DNA of 64,000 nt from Halichoerus grypus (lineage: Eukaryota; Chordata; Mammalia; Carnivora; Phocidae): NCBI RefSeq assembly GCF_964656455.1, contig NC_135718.1, forward strand, positions 146,302,262-146,366,261, given 5' to 3'. Both the position numbers and the translations under genes were made by a program. Each line of letters begins with the position of its first letter. Within the stretch, counting starts at the first letter, position 1. The notes under the pieces were generated by a model. It was not told the origin of the DNA. It saw nothing but the letters and a program-made list of their open reading frames with translations, and made no database searches. Positions 31,831 to 43,299 of the stretch are shown here, piece after piece.

Positions 31831-33284
31831 TGTCATTAGTTGATTTTATTCTGACCACCACTGCTATTCCCAGTAGTGCCTAATTGTCCTGGGGGAGTGG
31901 GGGTGGGGGATAAAGTTTTTGCCCTTAGAAGGTACAAGCAGAATCTGGAATAAAAGGAAAACAGCTCTCTCAGAGTCCTTGTGCACAACATCCTCACAGC
32001 CAGGTACCCAGCTGTAGGTCGGAACTCAAGTGAGAGCTGGTAAAGCAAAGCAAGAGAGAATGTTCAGTAACAACAGCAGCTTCCAACTGCTGCTTCTGAG
32101 TGGTAAGGCCATCCCAGAAATTCTTGAAAAAGAAGTCCTGCTGCTTGTCCCTAAGCATTATTTGGCAGCCAGATCACCTTTCAGGGTCCAAACCCCAGAT
32201 GTGTTTGTACACGAGCCACCCCCCAACCTGTGTGGTCTAATCAGGGGGTCTGTGGTCTCGAATCCCGCTTAATGGAAGCCATCGAGCACCCATGCCTCCC
32301 CTGTAGTCGACTGAAAAGCCTGGGGGGTGGTAGAAAGGGATTGAGAGAATCGCTGAAGGCATGAGTCACAAGCTTGTGGGTCATTTTCTTGACACCAGAG
32401 TAAGTGAGAGAACCCCAAGAAGATCACTTGTTGAAATCGTGGGTACCCGCGAGGAGGGGGAAGAAGAGAAAGAGAAGGACGAACATGAAGGTAGGGCAGG
32501 GTGGTAGAGCAGTCTGCGCTCCCCTCGTTGGTCATGCGCAGCCATTGCCGAAGGAGCAAGGTTTGAGGAATCTCGCTGTCACCCCAACGAAGGAGAGAGC
32601 TGAGCGGCAGCTGAGGCAGCCCCAGAAGCCAGAACTGCAGGACGTTCTTGGAAGACACCGGATCCAAGTTTGGAGAGCTAGGGTGTGGGGAACTCTCAAA
32701 GGACTGCACGCAAGCCTGCCACACACAGGGCTTTTGGGGACAGTCAGTGTGAGCCAGAGAAGCAGCCTGCAAAAGAGGACTCTCTGACAGGTGGCTGTCA
32801 AGGGCAGATTGGAGGCACAGAAAAGAACCATTCAGAGGTACTTTAACGTCACAATTAATATTCCATTTATGAAAAAATCTAGCTCTTTCTGCAGCTTTTT
32901 AAAATTCAGCTTACAGATCTTATTATTCTATTTATAGTTCTAGCAATCATTAACAATAGCTTTTTTTAAGGGGCCTTTGATTAACATTAGGTCTCATTTA
33001 CAAACTTAGTTTAACTTCTTCAAATATTTTAAGTTGCATTTATACATTTAATTATTAAATTTACTTAATTTCCATTTTAAGTTCCCCAGATGTTTGACTT
33101 AACAAAAAAGCTTCTTTCCTATGTGCTTGAATAACACAGATCTAGTAAATTAAACTTATAAAAAGATGAAACTTAAGACTTCTTAAATGCTTTAATGCAA
33201 ATATAATGCCTAATAAGATTTCTACTTAAAGTTACAAGTTCAAATTAATTACTCAATTAACCGCTTTGAATTAGAATCACAAGA
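31831..33284. other. No gene seen; GC-rich part then AT-rich part
   Basis: 32030-32830 is GC-rich with open frames on both strands (167 codons minus at 32269-32772; 127 codons plus at 32404-32787) that overlap and have no recognised content. 32840-33284 is strongly AT-rich and may be an old unnamed repeat. Confidence 0.5.
32430..32680. promoter_or_regulatory. Small CpG cluster with NRF1-like word
   Basis: About a dozen CpG dinucleotides fall within some 230 bp, well above the surrounding DNA, and an NRF1-like catgcgcagc lies at 32533-32542. Together these could mark a minor promoter or enhancer. No TATA box or exon structure is evident. It falls short of a full CpG island. Confidence 0.3.
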
Positions 33285-33299
33285 TTGACTTGCTACTCT

Positions 33300-33415
33300 T
33301 TTTTTTTTTTTAAGATTTTGTTTTTAAGTCATCTCTATACCCAACGTGGGACTCAAACTCACAACCCTGAGATCAAGGGTCACATGCTCCACCGACTGAG
33401 CCAGCCAGGTGCCCC
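33300..33415 (-). mobile_element. Short tRNA-type carnivore SINE variant
   Basis: Only about 115 bp: T-run, 'aagattttgtttttaagtcatctctatacccaacgtggg', then 'actcaaactcacaacccmgagatcaagg'-type body and head 'ccgactgagccagccaggtgcccc'. It lacks the GA-rich middle of normal CAN SINEs. Imperfect flanks ttgacttgctactctt / ctgaccttcttctctt suggest an old insertion. Confidence 0.88.
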
Positions 33416-33430
33416 TGACCTTCTTCTCTT

Positions 33431-34385
33431 ACAGGCCAGATTCTCTTAAACAATGTAGATAGCTGGAATACAAATATGTATAGATGCCTTATAAAAATAT
33501 TATACTACGGGTTTAATTTTCATGAACATTTGTATACTTAATTGTAAATGTTCTCAAGGCTAAAAAATGGGCTTCCTCACTTGATAATTCAGTCATCCAA
33601 ACATTTTGGAAGATACCTTCTCAGTTGTTAAGGTGGAAGATGATCAGGCTTCAGGACAAAAGCACATAACTGTCTGAGCTCCCACCATCCAGGTCCCAGG
33701 CCACTGAGGGATGTCTGAATCCCCCCCACCTCCCACCCCAGCTGCTTCTGTACTTGACTATATTTGTATTTATTTAGCCCTTAAGATACTTCTATGCACT
33801 CCTGCCTAGTTCTTCCTCTTAGGCCACAAAACTCTTACATCTGTAAGAGCCCATCATATTGGTTAATTAATGGATATCCAACTGAATTCTGGGTATCTCT
33901 TATGGTTTGGTCTGTCCCTAAACTCACCACCTCCAAGGTCATTCCAGGTACAGTGGCCAGCAACCTAGGAGGACCCTTGCCCTCTCTCTTATTCCTGCCT
34001 CTCAATCCCAATCCCCATTAAGCTGGAACTAGGAGAGGGAGGAGAGGGAGAGAGAAGAAGTCTCTCCCCCTCCAAGTTGCTGGGACCGCAGGTCAGAGCC
34101 GAGATGGAAGGAGGGATGGGCCTCTTAAATTGGACTGACCTGGACTTTGTTATAACAGAAAACGACTGGAAAACTATGAGGTTTGCCTGAGGTGTCAGTA
34201 AAGGGAGGGAAAGGGGCACTGAGCAGAGGTGAGTTGGAGACAGTGGTTAGAAGCAATCTTGTTTGATGTTCATATGTCCTTGAGTTCAAATTGTTCAACA
34301 AACATGGAACACTTGAGCAAAGACAGCTTACCTCTTATGAAGCCTTAAGAGGTGTCTGGCTCTAATTATTTCTGACTCTTGTTAG
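33431..34385. other. No gene seen
   Basis: Unassigned. Pyrimidine-rich words near 33720-33740 and purine-rich words near 34030-34065. No supported frame. Confidence 0.5.
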
Positions 34386-34400
34386 AATGTGTGGCCCCTT

Positions 34401-34598
34401 GGGGCACCTGGGTGGTTCAGTGGGTTAAGCGTCTGCCTTCGGCTCAGGTCATGATCCCAGGGTACTGGGATCGGGCCCTGCGTCTATCAGGCACCCCAGT
34501 CATTGGAGAGCCTGCTTTTCTCTCTCCCTCTGCCCTTCCCCCTCGCTTGTGCTCTCTCTCTCTTTCTCTCAAAATAAATAAATAAAACCTTTAAAAAA
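34401..34598 (+). mobile_element. CAN SINE (tRNA-Lys derived)
   Basis: Sense copy starting ggggcacctgggtgg and ending AAAATAAATAAATAAAACCTTTAAAA. Flanks aatgtgtggcccctt (34386-) and aatgtgtggacctt (34599-) form a duplication with one mismatch. The middle is diverged (tctatcaggcaccccagtcattgg). Confidence 0.95.
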
Positions 34599-34612
34599 AT
34601 GTGTGGACCTTT

Positions 34613-36268
34613 GATATTCCACTTCTTCTTTGACTCCTAGTTGCTATTTCCGGAGCAAAAAGAAAAATCCCCTTTAGCATCCCCTTATGCTCATCTTCTG
34701 AATGATATTTTTCACCCTTGCGAAACCCATACAAAAGTCTCTGTCCAGAATTTGCACTTTCTCATGTCATCTTTGGGTCGTCCTCGTGTCTTCATGCGGC
34801 TTCACTCTCATAGCCCTGTTTTCATGTCTGGGGTCCCTGATGAGTCCACCGTTTTTCTCAACTGCTGAACAAAGATTCGTAAAGTATCCTGGATGTAGGT
34901 CTCTCACCAGGGCCTCTGAGAAGATTGAAGCTGCCATCATGCCTTCCCCATTCCAAGAGCTTACTTTTACGGTTTCTATTTAGTTGCCGTTGGAGAGAGC
35001 AGGTACCATGATGAGAAAACCAGCTGGCCAGAATCTGGATGAACCACCGAGGCCCAGGGCTGAAGGCTGCTTGTATGATTTGTGCCCCAGGCTCTGAGGC
35101 CAGAGTAGGCCCTCTCCAGGCTCTAGGCCCAAGTGAAGCCCACCACCCCACCACAGCTATGCATCCAAAGTGAGGTACCAACTCAGGCAGGGAACCAAAG
35201 TGGGGAGCCCAGGAGAGGAAATTAAAATCCCTTGGTTGTAGTGGATTAAGTCATTGCGGCCCTCCAAGGCACCCATTCATATCATCCAGGAGGCTCTGAA
35301 TAAATGTTTCCGTAATGAGGCACACAGAAAGGAGCTTGTCACCCTGTGATAGTCTTTCTGCAAAGAGTTTGATTTAAGGTTGGTATCAGAGCATGAACCA
35401 TGTTAAAAATACAATTACAAAAGAAACTGGAATTTCATTAGTGAATTTTCAAAGAACAGCTTGGAACTGAGGAGGCTGGTGAGAGCCAATAGGTGTTGGC
35501 AGAGAGGCAAGGGGGGGAAGAAGAGGCGGTGAGTGATGGGAGAAGCCACTTGTCCCTCTGGTGCCACCCTGGGAGGGGAGGTGGAGACGCCAGCTTCAGG
35601 GAGAAGGGAGAGAAGATGACTTCCTCCTCTGAGCTGAGATTCATGACCTTCCGGGGGATCTGGAGCTTTGACCTCCTATGAGAGCAAACATGAGAATATC
35701 TGCAACCCTGGGTCCCCTGTTTTCCCACCACCTCCTACTTCTCTATTAATAGGACCCCAATTGGCTGAAGAAAATCCCATTTCTGGGGAATTGGGGTAAA
35801 AGAGATTTGGATGGCTGGAGGATGAAGTCCCAGATGTACCATTCACTATAGTGTGACCACAAAGGTACCAGTAATTTATTACCATGTCATGAAACCTCCT
35901 GAATCTTCGTTTCCCGTCCGTGATACAATGGTACCTGGCACACAGCAGTACTCAGGGAACAATACAAGGCTGATCATCACTTAGTTCTCAATGGGTAGAT
36001 TACATCAGTGGTCACAAAAGTGGGGGGTGCATACAACCCAAGGTGTGCAAGATGCCCCATACGGGTGTGAGAAGAAAATATTAGCATTTCTATTAATATG
36101 TACTTTTTATCTAAAACAAAAGTGAGTTTTACTCATTTTTATTTGATATATTAACAGCAATCTATCTACTAATCTAGGCTTAGGGAAGTGCCTAACACAC
36201 ATAGTAAGCATTATAGATGGTTTTCTTATAATTATATAATTTGTGTGTGTGTTCGGGGCTGTGAGTGC
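34613..36268. other. No gene seen; weak MIR end at 35890-35962
   Basis: Mostly unassigned. 'cgtttcccgtccgtgatacaatgg' and 'cctggcacacagcagtactcaggg' at 35890-35962 may be a MIR piece. Frames up to 107 codons (34858-35181, minus) are unsupported. Confidence 0.45.
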
Positions 36269-36285
36269 TCAAAATTACTTTTTTC

Positions 36286-36490
36286 TTTTTGAACATTTTT
36301 TAAAAGATTTTATTTATTTATTTGAGAGAGAGAGAGAATGAGCAGGGGGAGGGGTAGCGGGAGAGGGAGAAGCAGGCTCCCCGCTGCCCAGGGAGCCTTA
36401 CATGGGACTGGATCCCAGGATCCCAGGATCCTGGGATCATGATCTGAACCCAAGGCAGACACTGAACCAACTGAGCCACCCAGGCGCCCC
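36286..36490 (-). mobile_element. CAN SINE with internal 8-bp duplication
   Basis: Antisense copy flanked by a perfect 17-bp duplication starting tcaaaattacttttt (36269-36285 and 36491-36507). Inside, the 8-mer gatcccag is repeated at 36411-36418 and 36419-36426. It lies directly beside the T-rich tail of another SINE. Confidence 0.95.
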
Positions 36491-36507
36491 TCAAAATTAC
36501 TTTTTTT

Positions 36508-36617
36508 AAAAAAAAAGATTTTATTTATTTATTTGACAGAGAGAGCGCAAGCGAGGGAGGACAAGCAGGGGGAGTGGCAGAGGGAGAGGGAGAAGCAGGC
36601 TCTCTGCTGAGCAGGGT
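36508..36617 (-). mobile_element. CAN SINE, head missing
   Basis: Antisense tail, GA-rich region and 'aagcaggctctctgctgagcaggg' only; the match stops at 36617 and unrelated sequence follows. No target-site duplication was found on the right. Unlike the copy at 13320, the loss looks secondary (deletion or another insertion). Confidence 0.9.
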
Positions 36618-37299
36618 GTTCAAATCGAAGAGCAAAAGAATGAAATAAGGAGAGATCTCATTTGGACTGGGGTATCCGGAGTGCACACTTAGCGTTTATT
36701 CAGAGAGACTTCTACCTACCTCTCTCTTCACTCACAGGTCAGGGCTTCTCAGCTGTGATCTCTAGAGGGCAGAGGTCAGCTCTGCATCTTTCTCCTAGTC
36801 TGAAAGCAGCCTGGGGATTTCTATTCCTTTGGAAAGCATAAGAGGCAGTTGCTTTCCTTTGGGAACAGAGGACATCTTCCACATGTCACCCCCTGCCCCT
36901 TCTCTCAGGCATTTAGCGCATGGGTTTAGTCCCATATGGATGAGTATCTTTCAACACACAGCTTTGTACTAGGTAATCTGATGGAGGCTCAGAATCAGAC
37001 AGGGTTTCAAATGCTGGCCAGGATGAGGATGACGTTAGCCCTCCATAGCTCCATAGCCCACTGATTACAGTGAAAAACTCTAAACACAGTTCAAAAACCC
37101 AACCGCTTGAGGACTTTGAAAAGTTCACATTAGCATGCACATTGGGTTAGGATGTTGAAAGGTGAAGAATAACTAGAAAAGGGAGAGCTTTGGGGATATC
37201 TGTCTTCTTTTGTCTCTCAGCTTTGAGCCAAGGGTAGCCCCATTGTGGACCTGGGCAGCAAGGATAAACAGCAAAAGCTGTAAGAGAAAACAACACATC
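36618..37299. other. Unassigned, possibly LTR-like at 36618-36900
   Basis: Starts abruptly at the broken SINE. 'agcgtttattcagagagac' and nearby words have an LTR feel but no family or ends are recognised. 36900-37299 is unassigned, down to the L1 start. Confidence 0.35.
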
Positions 37300-38985
37300 A
37301 AAAGGTGTGGGAAGTGTCTAAAGCAGTGCTTACAGGGAAATTTAAAACATTAAATAGTTACACAGAAAAGAAGAAAAGTCTCAAATTATATAAGCATATA
37401 CTTTAAGAAAAGCAGGACAAAAAAAGAACAAATTGAACCCAAAGCAAAAGGAGGGAAATAAGAGAGACAAAAGCAGAAATCAATGAAACTGAAATGAGAA
37501 AACCAACAGAAAGTATCAATGAAACCAAACACTAGTTCTTAAAAAGATCAATATAATTGATAAACTTCTAGCCATGCTGCCCAAGAAAAAAGGACAGCAC
37601 AGATTATCAATATCAGTCATGAAAGGGAGGACATCACTACAGATCCCATGTATACTAAAAGGATAATATGGGATGATTATGACAACTTTATACCCATAAT
37701 TTTGAAACCTTAGTTGAAACGAAGCAATTATTTGAAAGATGCAAAACTCATTCAAAATAAATAATCTGAATAATTCTCTATTAAAGAAATTGAATTTGTA
37801 GTTAAACCTTTTCAAGAAAGAAACTCCAGGCCTAGGTGGCTTACTCAGTGAATTCTACCAAACATTTAGGAAAGATATTATACCAATTGCATATACTATT
37901 TTCCAGAAATTTGAAGAAGAGAGAAACTTTGCAACTCATATTATGAGGCCAGTGTTATACTGATATCAAAACCAGACCAAAATATTTTAGGGAAAGAAAG
38001 TACAGATTAATATATCTTATGACCTGGCACACATACACACAAAACCCTCAACAAAACAGTATCAAATCAATTCCAGTGATATATGAGAGATAATATATCA
38101 TGACCAAGTGGAATTTACCCCAATAATGCAAAACTGGTTCATCATTCAAAAAATCAAGCAATGTGATGGGCTGTCTGGGTGGCTCAGTCCGTTAAGCCTT
38201 TACCTTCATTCAGCTCAGGTCCTAATCTTAGGGTCCTGGGATCAAGCCCCGTGCTGGGCTCCCTGCTCAGCGGGGAGTCTGCTTCTCCCTCTCCCTCTGC
38301 CCTTCCCCCCCGCTTGTGCTCTCTCTCTCTGTCCAATAAATAAATAAATAATCTTTTTTAAAAAATCAAGCAATGTGGTCCACCACATTAATAGACTAAG
38401 GAAGAAAAATCATATGATTATCTCAGTAGATGCAGAAAAAACATTTGATGAAATTTATTGCCTGTTTATAATAAAAACTCTCCATAAACTAGGAGTGAAA
38501 GGAGACTTACTGAACTTGATGAATGAAATCTATAAAACACACCTACAACTAATATAGTATATGATGATGAAAGGCTGAGTGCTTTCTCCCTAAGATCAGA
38601 AACAAGGAAAACTTGTCTGGCTCTTATGATTCGTAGAAAGGCCTATGGATTGAAAAGGAAGAATTAAAACTCTCTATTTATAGATCACAGGATTAGATAC
38701 ACAGAAAATCCCAAGTGATACACCCCAACACTCTTAGAGTTAATCAATGAGTTCAGCAAGATCACAGAATACAAGACCAAGATACAAAAATCAATAGTAT
38801 TTCTATGTACCAACAACAAACATGTGGAAACTGAAATGAAAACACAATGCCAATTATAATCACTCCAAAAACAATGAAATTCTTAGGTATAAATTGAACA
38901 AAACATGTACAGAGTCTGTGTGCTAAAAATGACAAAATACTGATGAAAAAAATCACGAAGGCCTAGGTAAACAGAGAGATATGCT
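37300..38985 (+). mobile_element. L1 ORF2 fragment (reverse transcriptase region), broken, split by a CAN SINE
   Basis: Sense L1 order is clear: 'ctaaagcagtgcttacaggg', 'gaaatcaatgaaactgaaa', 'aagaaactccaggcctaggtggc', 'attctaccaaacattt', 'ccaataatgcaaaactgg', 'atctcagtagatgcagaaaaaacatttga', 'aatgacaaaatactgatgaaaaaaat'. Frames are broken throughout (longest about 60 codons). The catalytic FADD position reads FIDH at 38677-38688, and a stretch before it is shortened. It has neither the 5-prime nor the 3-prime end. Confidence 0.9.
38166..38359 (+). mobile_element. CAN SINE inside L1 ORF2
   Basis: Sense copy (ctgtctgggtggctcagtcc head, AATAAATAAATAAATAATC tail). Flanked by the perfect 18-bp duplication aaaaaatcaagcaatgtg (38148-38165 and 38360-38377). 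The host is an already dead L1. Confidence 0.97.
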
Positions 38986-40614
38986 TCCTGCCTTTTATCA
39001 GAGTCTTTTTCCATGTTTGCCTCCCTCCCTCCGCTTGGGGTGCATTGAAGGTGAAGAGGGTAGAAGGGTGAGACATGAGGGGCCTCTAGCAACGCCGTGT
39101 GTCTGTTTCCATCAGTGACAATTTACATTAGATCCCACTGATCTTGTTCTTCCCACCCTAAACCATTCGTGAACTCATACACATGGTACTGATACCTTTT
39201 CTAGTTAATGTTTCTGGAATTCGTTAATTTAGCAAACACTTACTGGGCATCCACCAGGAATGGTACACAATGCTATGGATGCAGACAAACAGACACGATA
39301 CATCTCTCAAAATATCCAATAATTTTTTTTAGGCGATCCAGTGCCTACTGCAGAAGATGTAATCTCATGAGCTCAATAGAGATCAATAGAACAAACCCCA
39401 GTTTAGAAAGGTACAAGTGAAAAAGAATGTTTTCTAGAAAATTAGTGAAAATCTCTGCTTTCTTTAGAGGTTAATACATTTAGCAAAAATATCACAACCC
39501 TTTTCTTCTACATTGACTCTGAGACCTGCGGATTTGCTGTTCCTTCCTTAACTAGCTTCCCATGGGTATTCAGGGCCTGGTGGGTCTGTCTCAGCAGTCC
39601 CCTGAGAACCCACACACAGACTGGGGCAGGCCAGCTCAGTAATATGCTGGTTCATTATCATTCTTTACCTACAAATCAAATGATACTCCAAAGACATCAT
39701 GGGAACACAGCCACCTTGGAGCAAACCCTGAGCCAAAATGTTACCCAGACTCAGCTCTGAATCTGTGGGATAGGGGACAAGGAAGATGAATTAGATCCTG
39801 ACTCAAAACCTCCCATCTCTTATCTCCTCTGTGATTTGGTCCAGTTCTGTATGCCCACTGGAACCTCAAATTCCTTTCTAAGATAGGAATTTAAAACCAA
39901 ACCAAACCAAACACCTACTTTCATGGGGATATGGGAACATTAAATAGGTGAAACACCAATCAGAGTTGTAGAGCATATCATATGGACTCAAGAAAGGTTA
40001 GATTTCTCCCTCCCACCCCCAGATTTTCAGATATGGACGAGCTACTCTGGATTCCTTGCCAAGATCAGACAGTTCCTACCTTCCCCCGAAAGGCCCAGGG
40101 AGACCTTGCACTTCCAAAATTTCTCCTCAATCAGACCAGTTTAGATAGAAACCTACAAATCTCATCTTAATCATTTCAACCCACTCCTCTCTTTGGCCCA
40201 AGTTAGTCCCCAGCGTCCTGCCCTCCCTGGACTCCTAACTTCTCTAGCCGGACATTCAGTACCTGACATTCCAGGCCAGCACCAGTATGGCTGCCATGTG
40301 CATGCCAAGGCTTTCCACCTACCTCAGGGATGGCTCTAAGCCTGGGGGTGGGGACCACCTTCCAAGTTGCCTCAAGTTATATGGGTCTCTAGGAAAATAT
40401 GGTGTACATAAATTCAATTAGTCTCCAAGTGGAAAGAAAGACAAGGCCACTGAGCTCTTAGACATAACTTTACATGCAATGTTGTATTAACTGTTCCTTG
40501 AAATAAATAAAAAAGCTACAGGCCCCAAAGAATTGTCCTCACCCTGTATCCCAGCCCTAATTGGGCTAATTATATCTTCTTTGTGTCCCACAGGCTTGTA
40601 CTGGGAATCGCTCT
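38986..40614. other. No gene seen; weak L2-type piece
   Basis: 'caaacacttactgggcatccaccagg' at about 39225-39310 may be antisense L2-type. The rest is unassigned. Frames of 60-70 codons are not supported. Confidence 0.45.
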
Positions 40615-40770
40615 ATCATTGCACTAAACTCCCTGGATCCTGGGTCTGTTTACGGGCTGTGTCACCCAGAAGAATGCGAGCCCTTTGTGGCTGGGACAAC
40701 ATCTTATGTGTTCAGTAGCTAGCATGTACATGTCATGGGTACCCCATAGATGTTTAAGTGAGTGAATAAG
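40615..40770 (+). mobile_element. L2-type 3-prime end
   Basis: 'gaatgcgagccctttgtggctgggacaacatctt', 'agctagcatgtacatgtcatgggtaccccatagatgtttaagtgagtgaataa' follows the L2 tail order. Confidence 0.5.
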
Positions 40771-42515
40771 TCCTCCTATAAGTGTACTGTCTAAACATTG
40801 TATCTCTGAGCTCACGGGGTCCAGCATTTCCCCATGGTGCCATACATGGATGAGGCTGCCTGAATAATTCTACAGGATCAACTAGCTGCCTTCCGGGCTT
40901 TTCTCTTAAATGCAGCCTGCTATCAAGGCTGTTAATACTATTTCCCTGGGTGTACCACAGAGGATGCCAAGCTTTATTAGTCTAAGGTGTTTGCTTCGTG
41001 TAACAACTTGCTTTTTAATGAGCTTGTTTATCTCACCATCTTGGATGCTAATATTGTTGAGAGCGAAGCATGCTGATTGACTGCTACCAAGCAAAGACGA
41101 GAGTCTCCAAGGAGAGTATCAAATGCGTACTCTATGCCAACAATTAGTCAACAACGAAGCTCTCTTTCAAAAGAAAAAAGAAAACAGAGGAAAAGAAGAG
41201 GAAGAAAGAAAGGGAAAGGTATGGTTTTAAGATGAGCAGTTGAAGAATAGGAAGTTGGGAATTGTTCTGATTTCCTTCTCTGAGCTTCCGCCATGGTCAG
41301 CGAACTAAATCGATTCTCTCAAAGTCTGCCTTGCAGGTTGAGTTCAGGGGCCTGCAGGGCTGCGGGCTCACCCCTGAGCCACCCACTCTCCAGGGGAAAA
41401 TGTACTCTGAACACAAAGGCAAGGTGGAAGGTTGAACACTCCAGCCTTGATACACTGTAATGGGAGTTTTCACCACAGAAGTCTGTGTCCTGAAATGCAG
41501 CACTTCCTCGGAGAATGGCTTTGGTGCTGGCTACTGTCTACGCCCAGGCTGCTTCCCCCCAGGGCACCTGCTCGGCTGCCCCCCAGAGGCTGACTCTGCA
41601 CCACCTTGCCCAGGCTCCCTTGCCTCTGGCTTCTGCTGGATCTGGCCAATAGTCAGCTTCAGGGGATGGGAGGGGTGGAAAGATGGAGAGGGGCCAGACT
41701 CTCCTGCCTACCCCCTGCTTAGCTGCCTGCTCCCAGGGCTGTGGCTCGGCTGGGCTGCCCTGCCTCCCGGCTGTCTCTCCAGCTCCTGGGACACCAGCTC
41801 TTGAGTCCTTGGGGACATAGCTGCCTCCCACTGTGGCTAATCTCTGGATGCCTCACCTTATCTTGTCAGTTGCTTGAACCCTGCCCACACCTCTTTAAAT
41901 AGTCCTTCCATTCAGAATTCTTATTTTGAATCCTCTGAGATGAACACCTATAAAACCTACTGTCTTAAATCAGAAGATATGGCCCACCGTACAGACAAGA
42001 AAGCTGAGACTCAGAGGCTCAGTCACTTATCCAAAGTCACATAGGCTTCTTCCAAGGGAAAAAAAAAAGCATATTGGAAAAATAACACATCGATCCACTC
42101 GGAAACTAGAAAACTTAAATCATCCTCTGTCCTCTTTTCTCTCAAAGCTCTTGGGAAGATAAGAAGCATTGGGAACAAAGCACAGAAGGAGAGATGGAGC
42201 CGCCGCCTGTCCTCCATTGTGACAGGCAGGGAGGCAGGGTATGGGCTACAGACGCAGTGGTTTAGAAGAATCATCTGTCCGAGAATGACCTCGTTCCCCC
42301 CCCGAGAAGATCTTTGAAGCAAGATCATCAGCTGGGGGATGGTAGCAGAGATTGGAGGGAAAAAAGAAAGGTATAAAATAGTAATCTCAGAGAGTAGGAA
42401 GCAGAATTTGCACATTTAGGAAAACAGAGTTGGATTGCCTGGCCAATGCAGAGTATTCTTTTGAGATTTATAGTCATGAATTGGAGGAAGTTCAACAAGC
42501 AGAGTTGTATGTGTA
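40771..42515. other. No gene seen; clean stretch 40860-41160 and GC-rich 41490-41830
   Basis: 40860-41160 has no visible repeat and several TTAAT/ATTAG words, so is a conserved-noncoding candidate. 41160-41220 is purine-rich. 41490-41830 is GC-rich, with a 114-codon plus frame and a 97-codon minus frame overlapping and no domains. A MIR piece (antisense) lies at 41985-42050. A 130-codon minus frame at 42023-42415 overlaps that MIR piece. Confidence 0.5.
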
Positions 42516-42653
42516 TTTTTCTTCTCTTTCTCCTTCCTCCCTCTCTACCTGCCTTCCTCCCTTCCTCCCTTTCTTCCTTCCTTCCTTCCTTCCTTCTCTC
42601 CCTCCCTCTTTCCTTCTTCCCTCCCTCCCTCCTTCTCTTCTTTCCTTCCTTTT
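42516..42653 (+). repeat. Long pyrimidine tract, (TTCC)n/(CCCT)n type
   Basis: Nearly pure C/T over 138 bases, with 42552-42653 (102 bases) uninterrupted. It includes five or more TTCC units in a row. Two 60-80 codon frames across it merely translate the repeat. Confidence 0.95.
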
Positions 42654-43194
42654 AATAACGCTCAGATTCTCCAGTGTGGGCACAGAGTAGATGGAGAGTT
42701 GGTTTCAACCAGAGTGGAACTCTGCCAACTGATTAGCATAGGGGATGGGGAGAGAAGTTAAGTTTTTATAAAGGAGCGGCAGCAGCACTAGAATATGGAA
42801 TTCAGGTGAAGAGGAAATGAATACATGAAGGTAAGATCAGTGGAAAAACTGGTATGGCCAATGGACTGGTGATCTTAATGGGGTCGAAGGTTAATATTTG
42901 AGTAAATTAGCAGAAAGGATAGAACTTTGTGCTTGAAGTCAAGATTTTGGATGTCCTTGTTATCCCCAATGTCTTTTTCTTGTTTTTATCCTTAGCATTC
43001 AGCACTGTGCTTGGCATGTAGCCAGCAGAACTAGAATGAAGTTTGCAAAAGTAGATGAATTATCAGTCTCAGGAAAAGCCAAAATGTGGAAGGGGAAAGA
43101 TATTTTGTTTCTGCCATCCATTGATTTAATAAGGATATCACCAATCAGCCTTTCTCCTTCTCTCTCTCCACCCCCCCAACCATCCACCCCCTAT

Positions 43195-43195
<1 letters not shown>
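42654..43195. other. No gene seen; L2-type tail at 42955-43030
   Basis: 'tccttagcattcagcactgtgcttggcatgtagccag' at 42955-43030 is an L2/MIR-type tail. The rest is unassigned. Confidence 0.5.
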
Positions 43196-43239
<44 letters not shown>

Positions 43240-43243
43240 CACA
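43196..43243 (+). repeat. (CA)n microsatellite
   Basis: About 24 CA units with a single interruption (CG at 43232-43233). Preceded by a short C/T-rich patch. Confidence 0.97.
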
Positions 43244-43299
43244 AGCAATACTCCAGCGACACTGATCTGCTTTCGATTTCCCTGAACCTCTGACCTCTG

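Noticed and set aside
32269..32787. 167-codon minus and 127-codon plus frames over the CpG cluster
   Set aside because: Overlapping frames in GC-rich DNA; no domain recognised and no clear splice sites. The CpG cluster is reported separately as a weak regulatory candidate.
36755..36775. Third CTCF-like word (ctctagagggcagagg)
   Set aside because: Misses the CCA/CAC start and the GGCGC part of the core, so too weak to list.
42430..42690. Serine/leucine/proline-rich open frames
   Set aside because: They simply translate the pyrimidine tract at 42516-42653.
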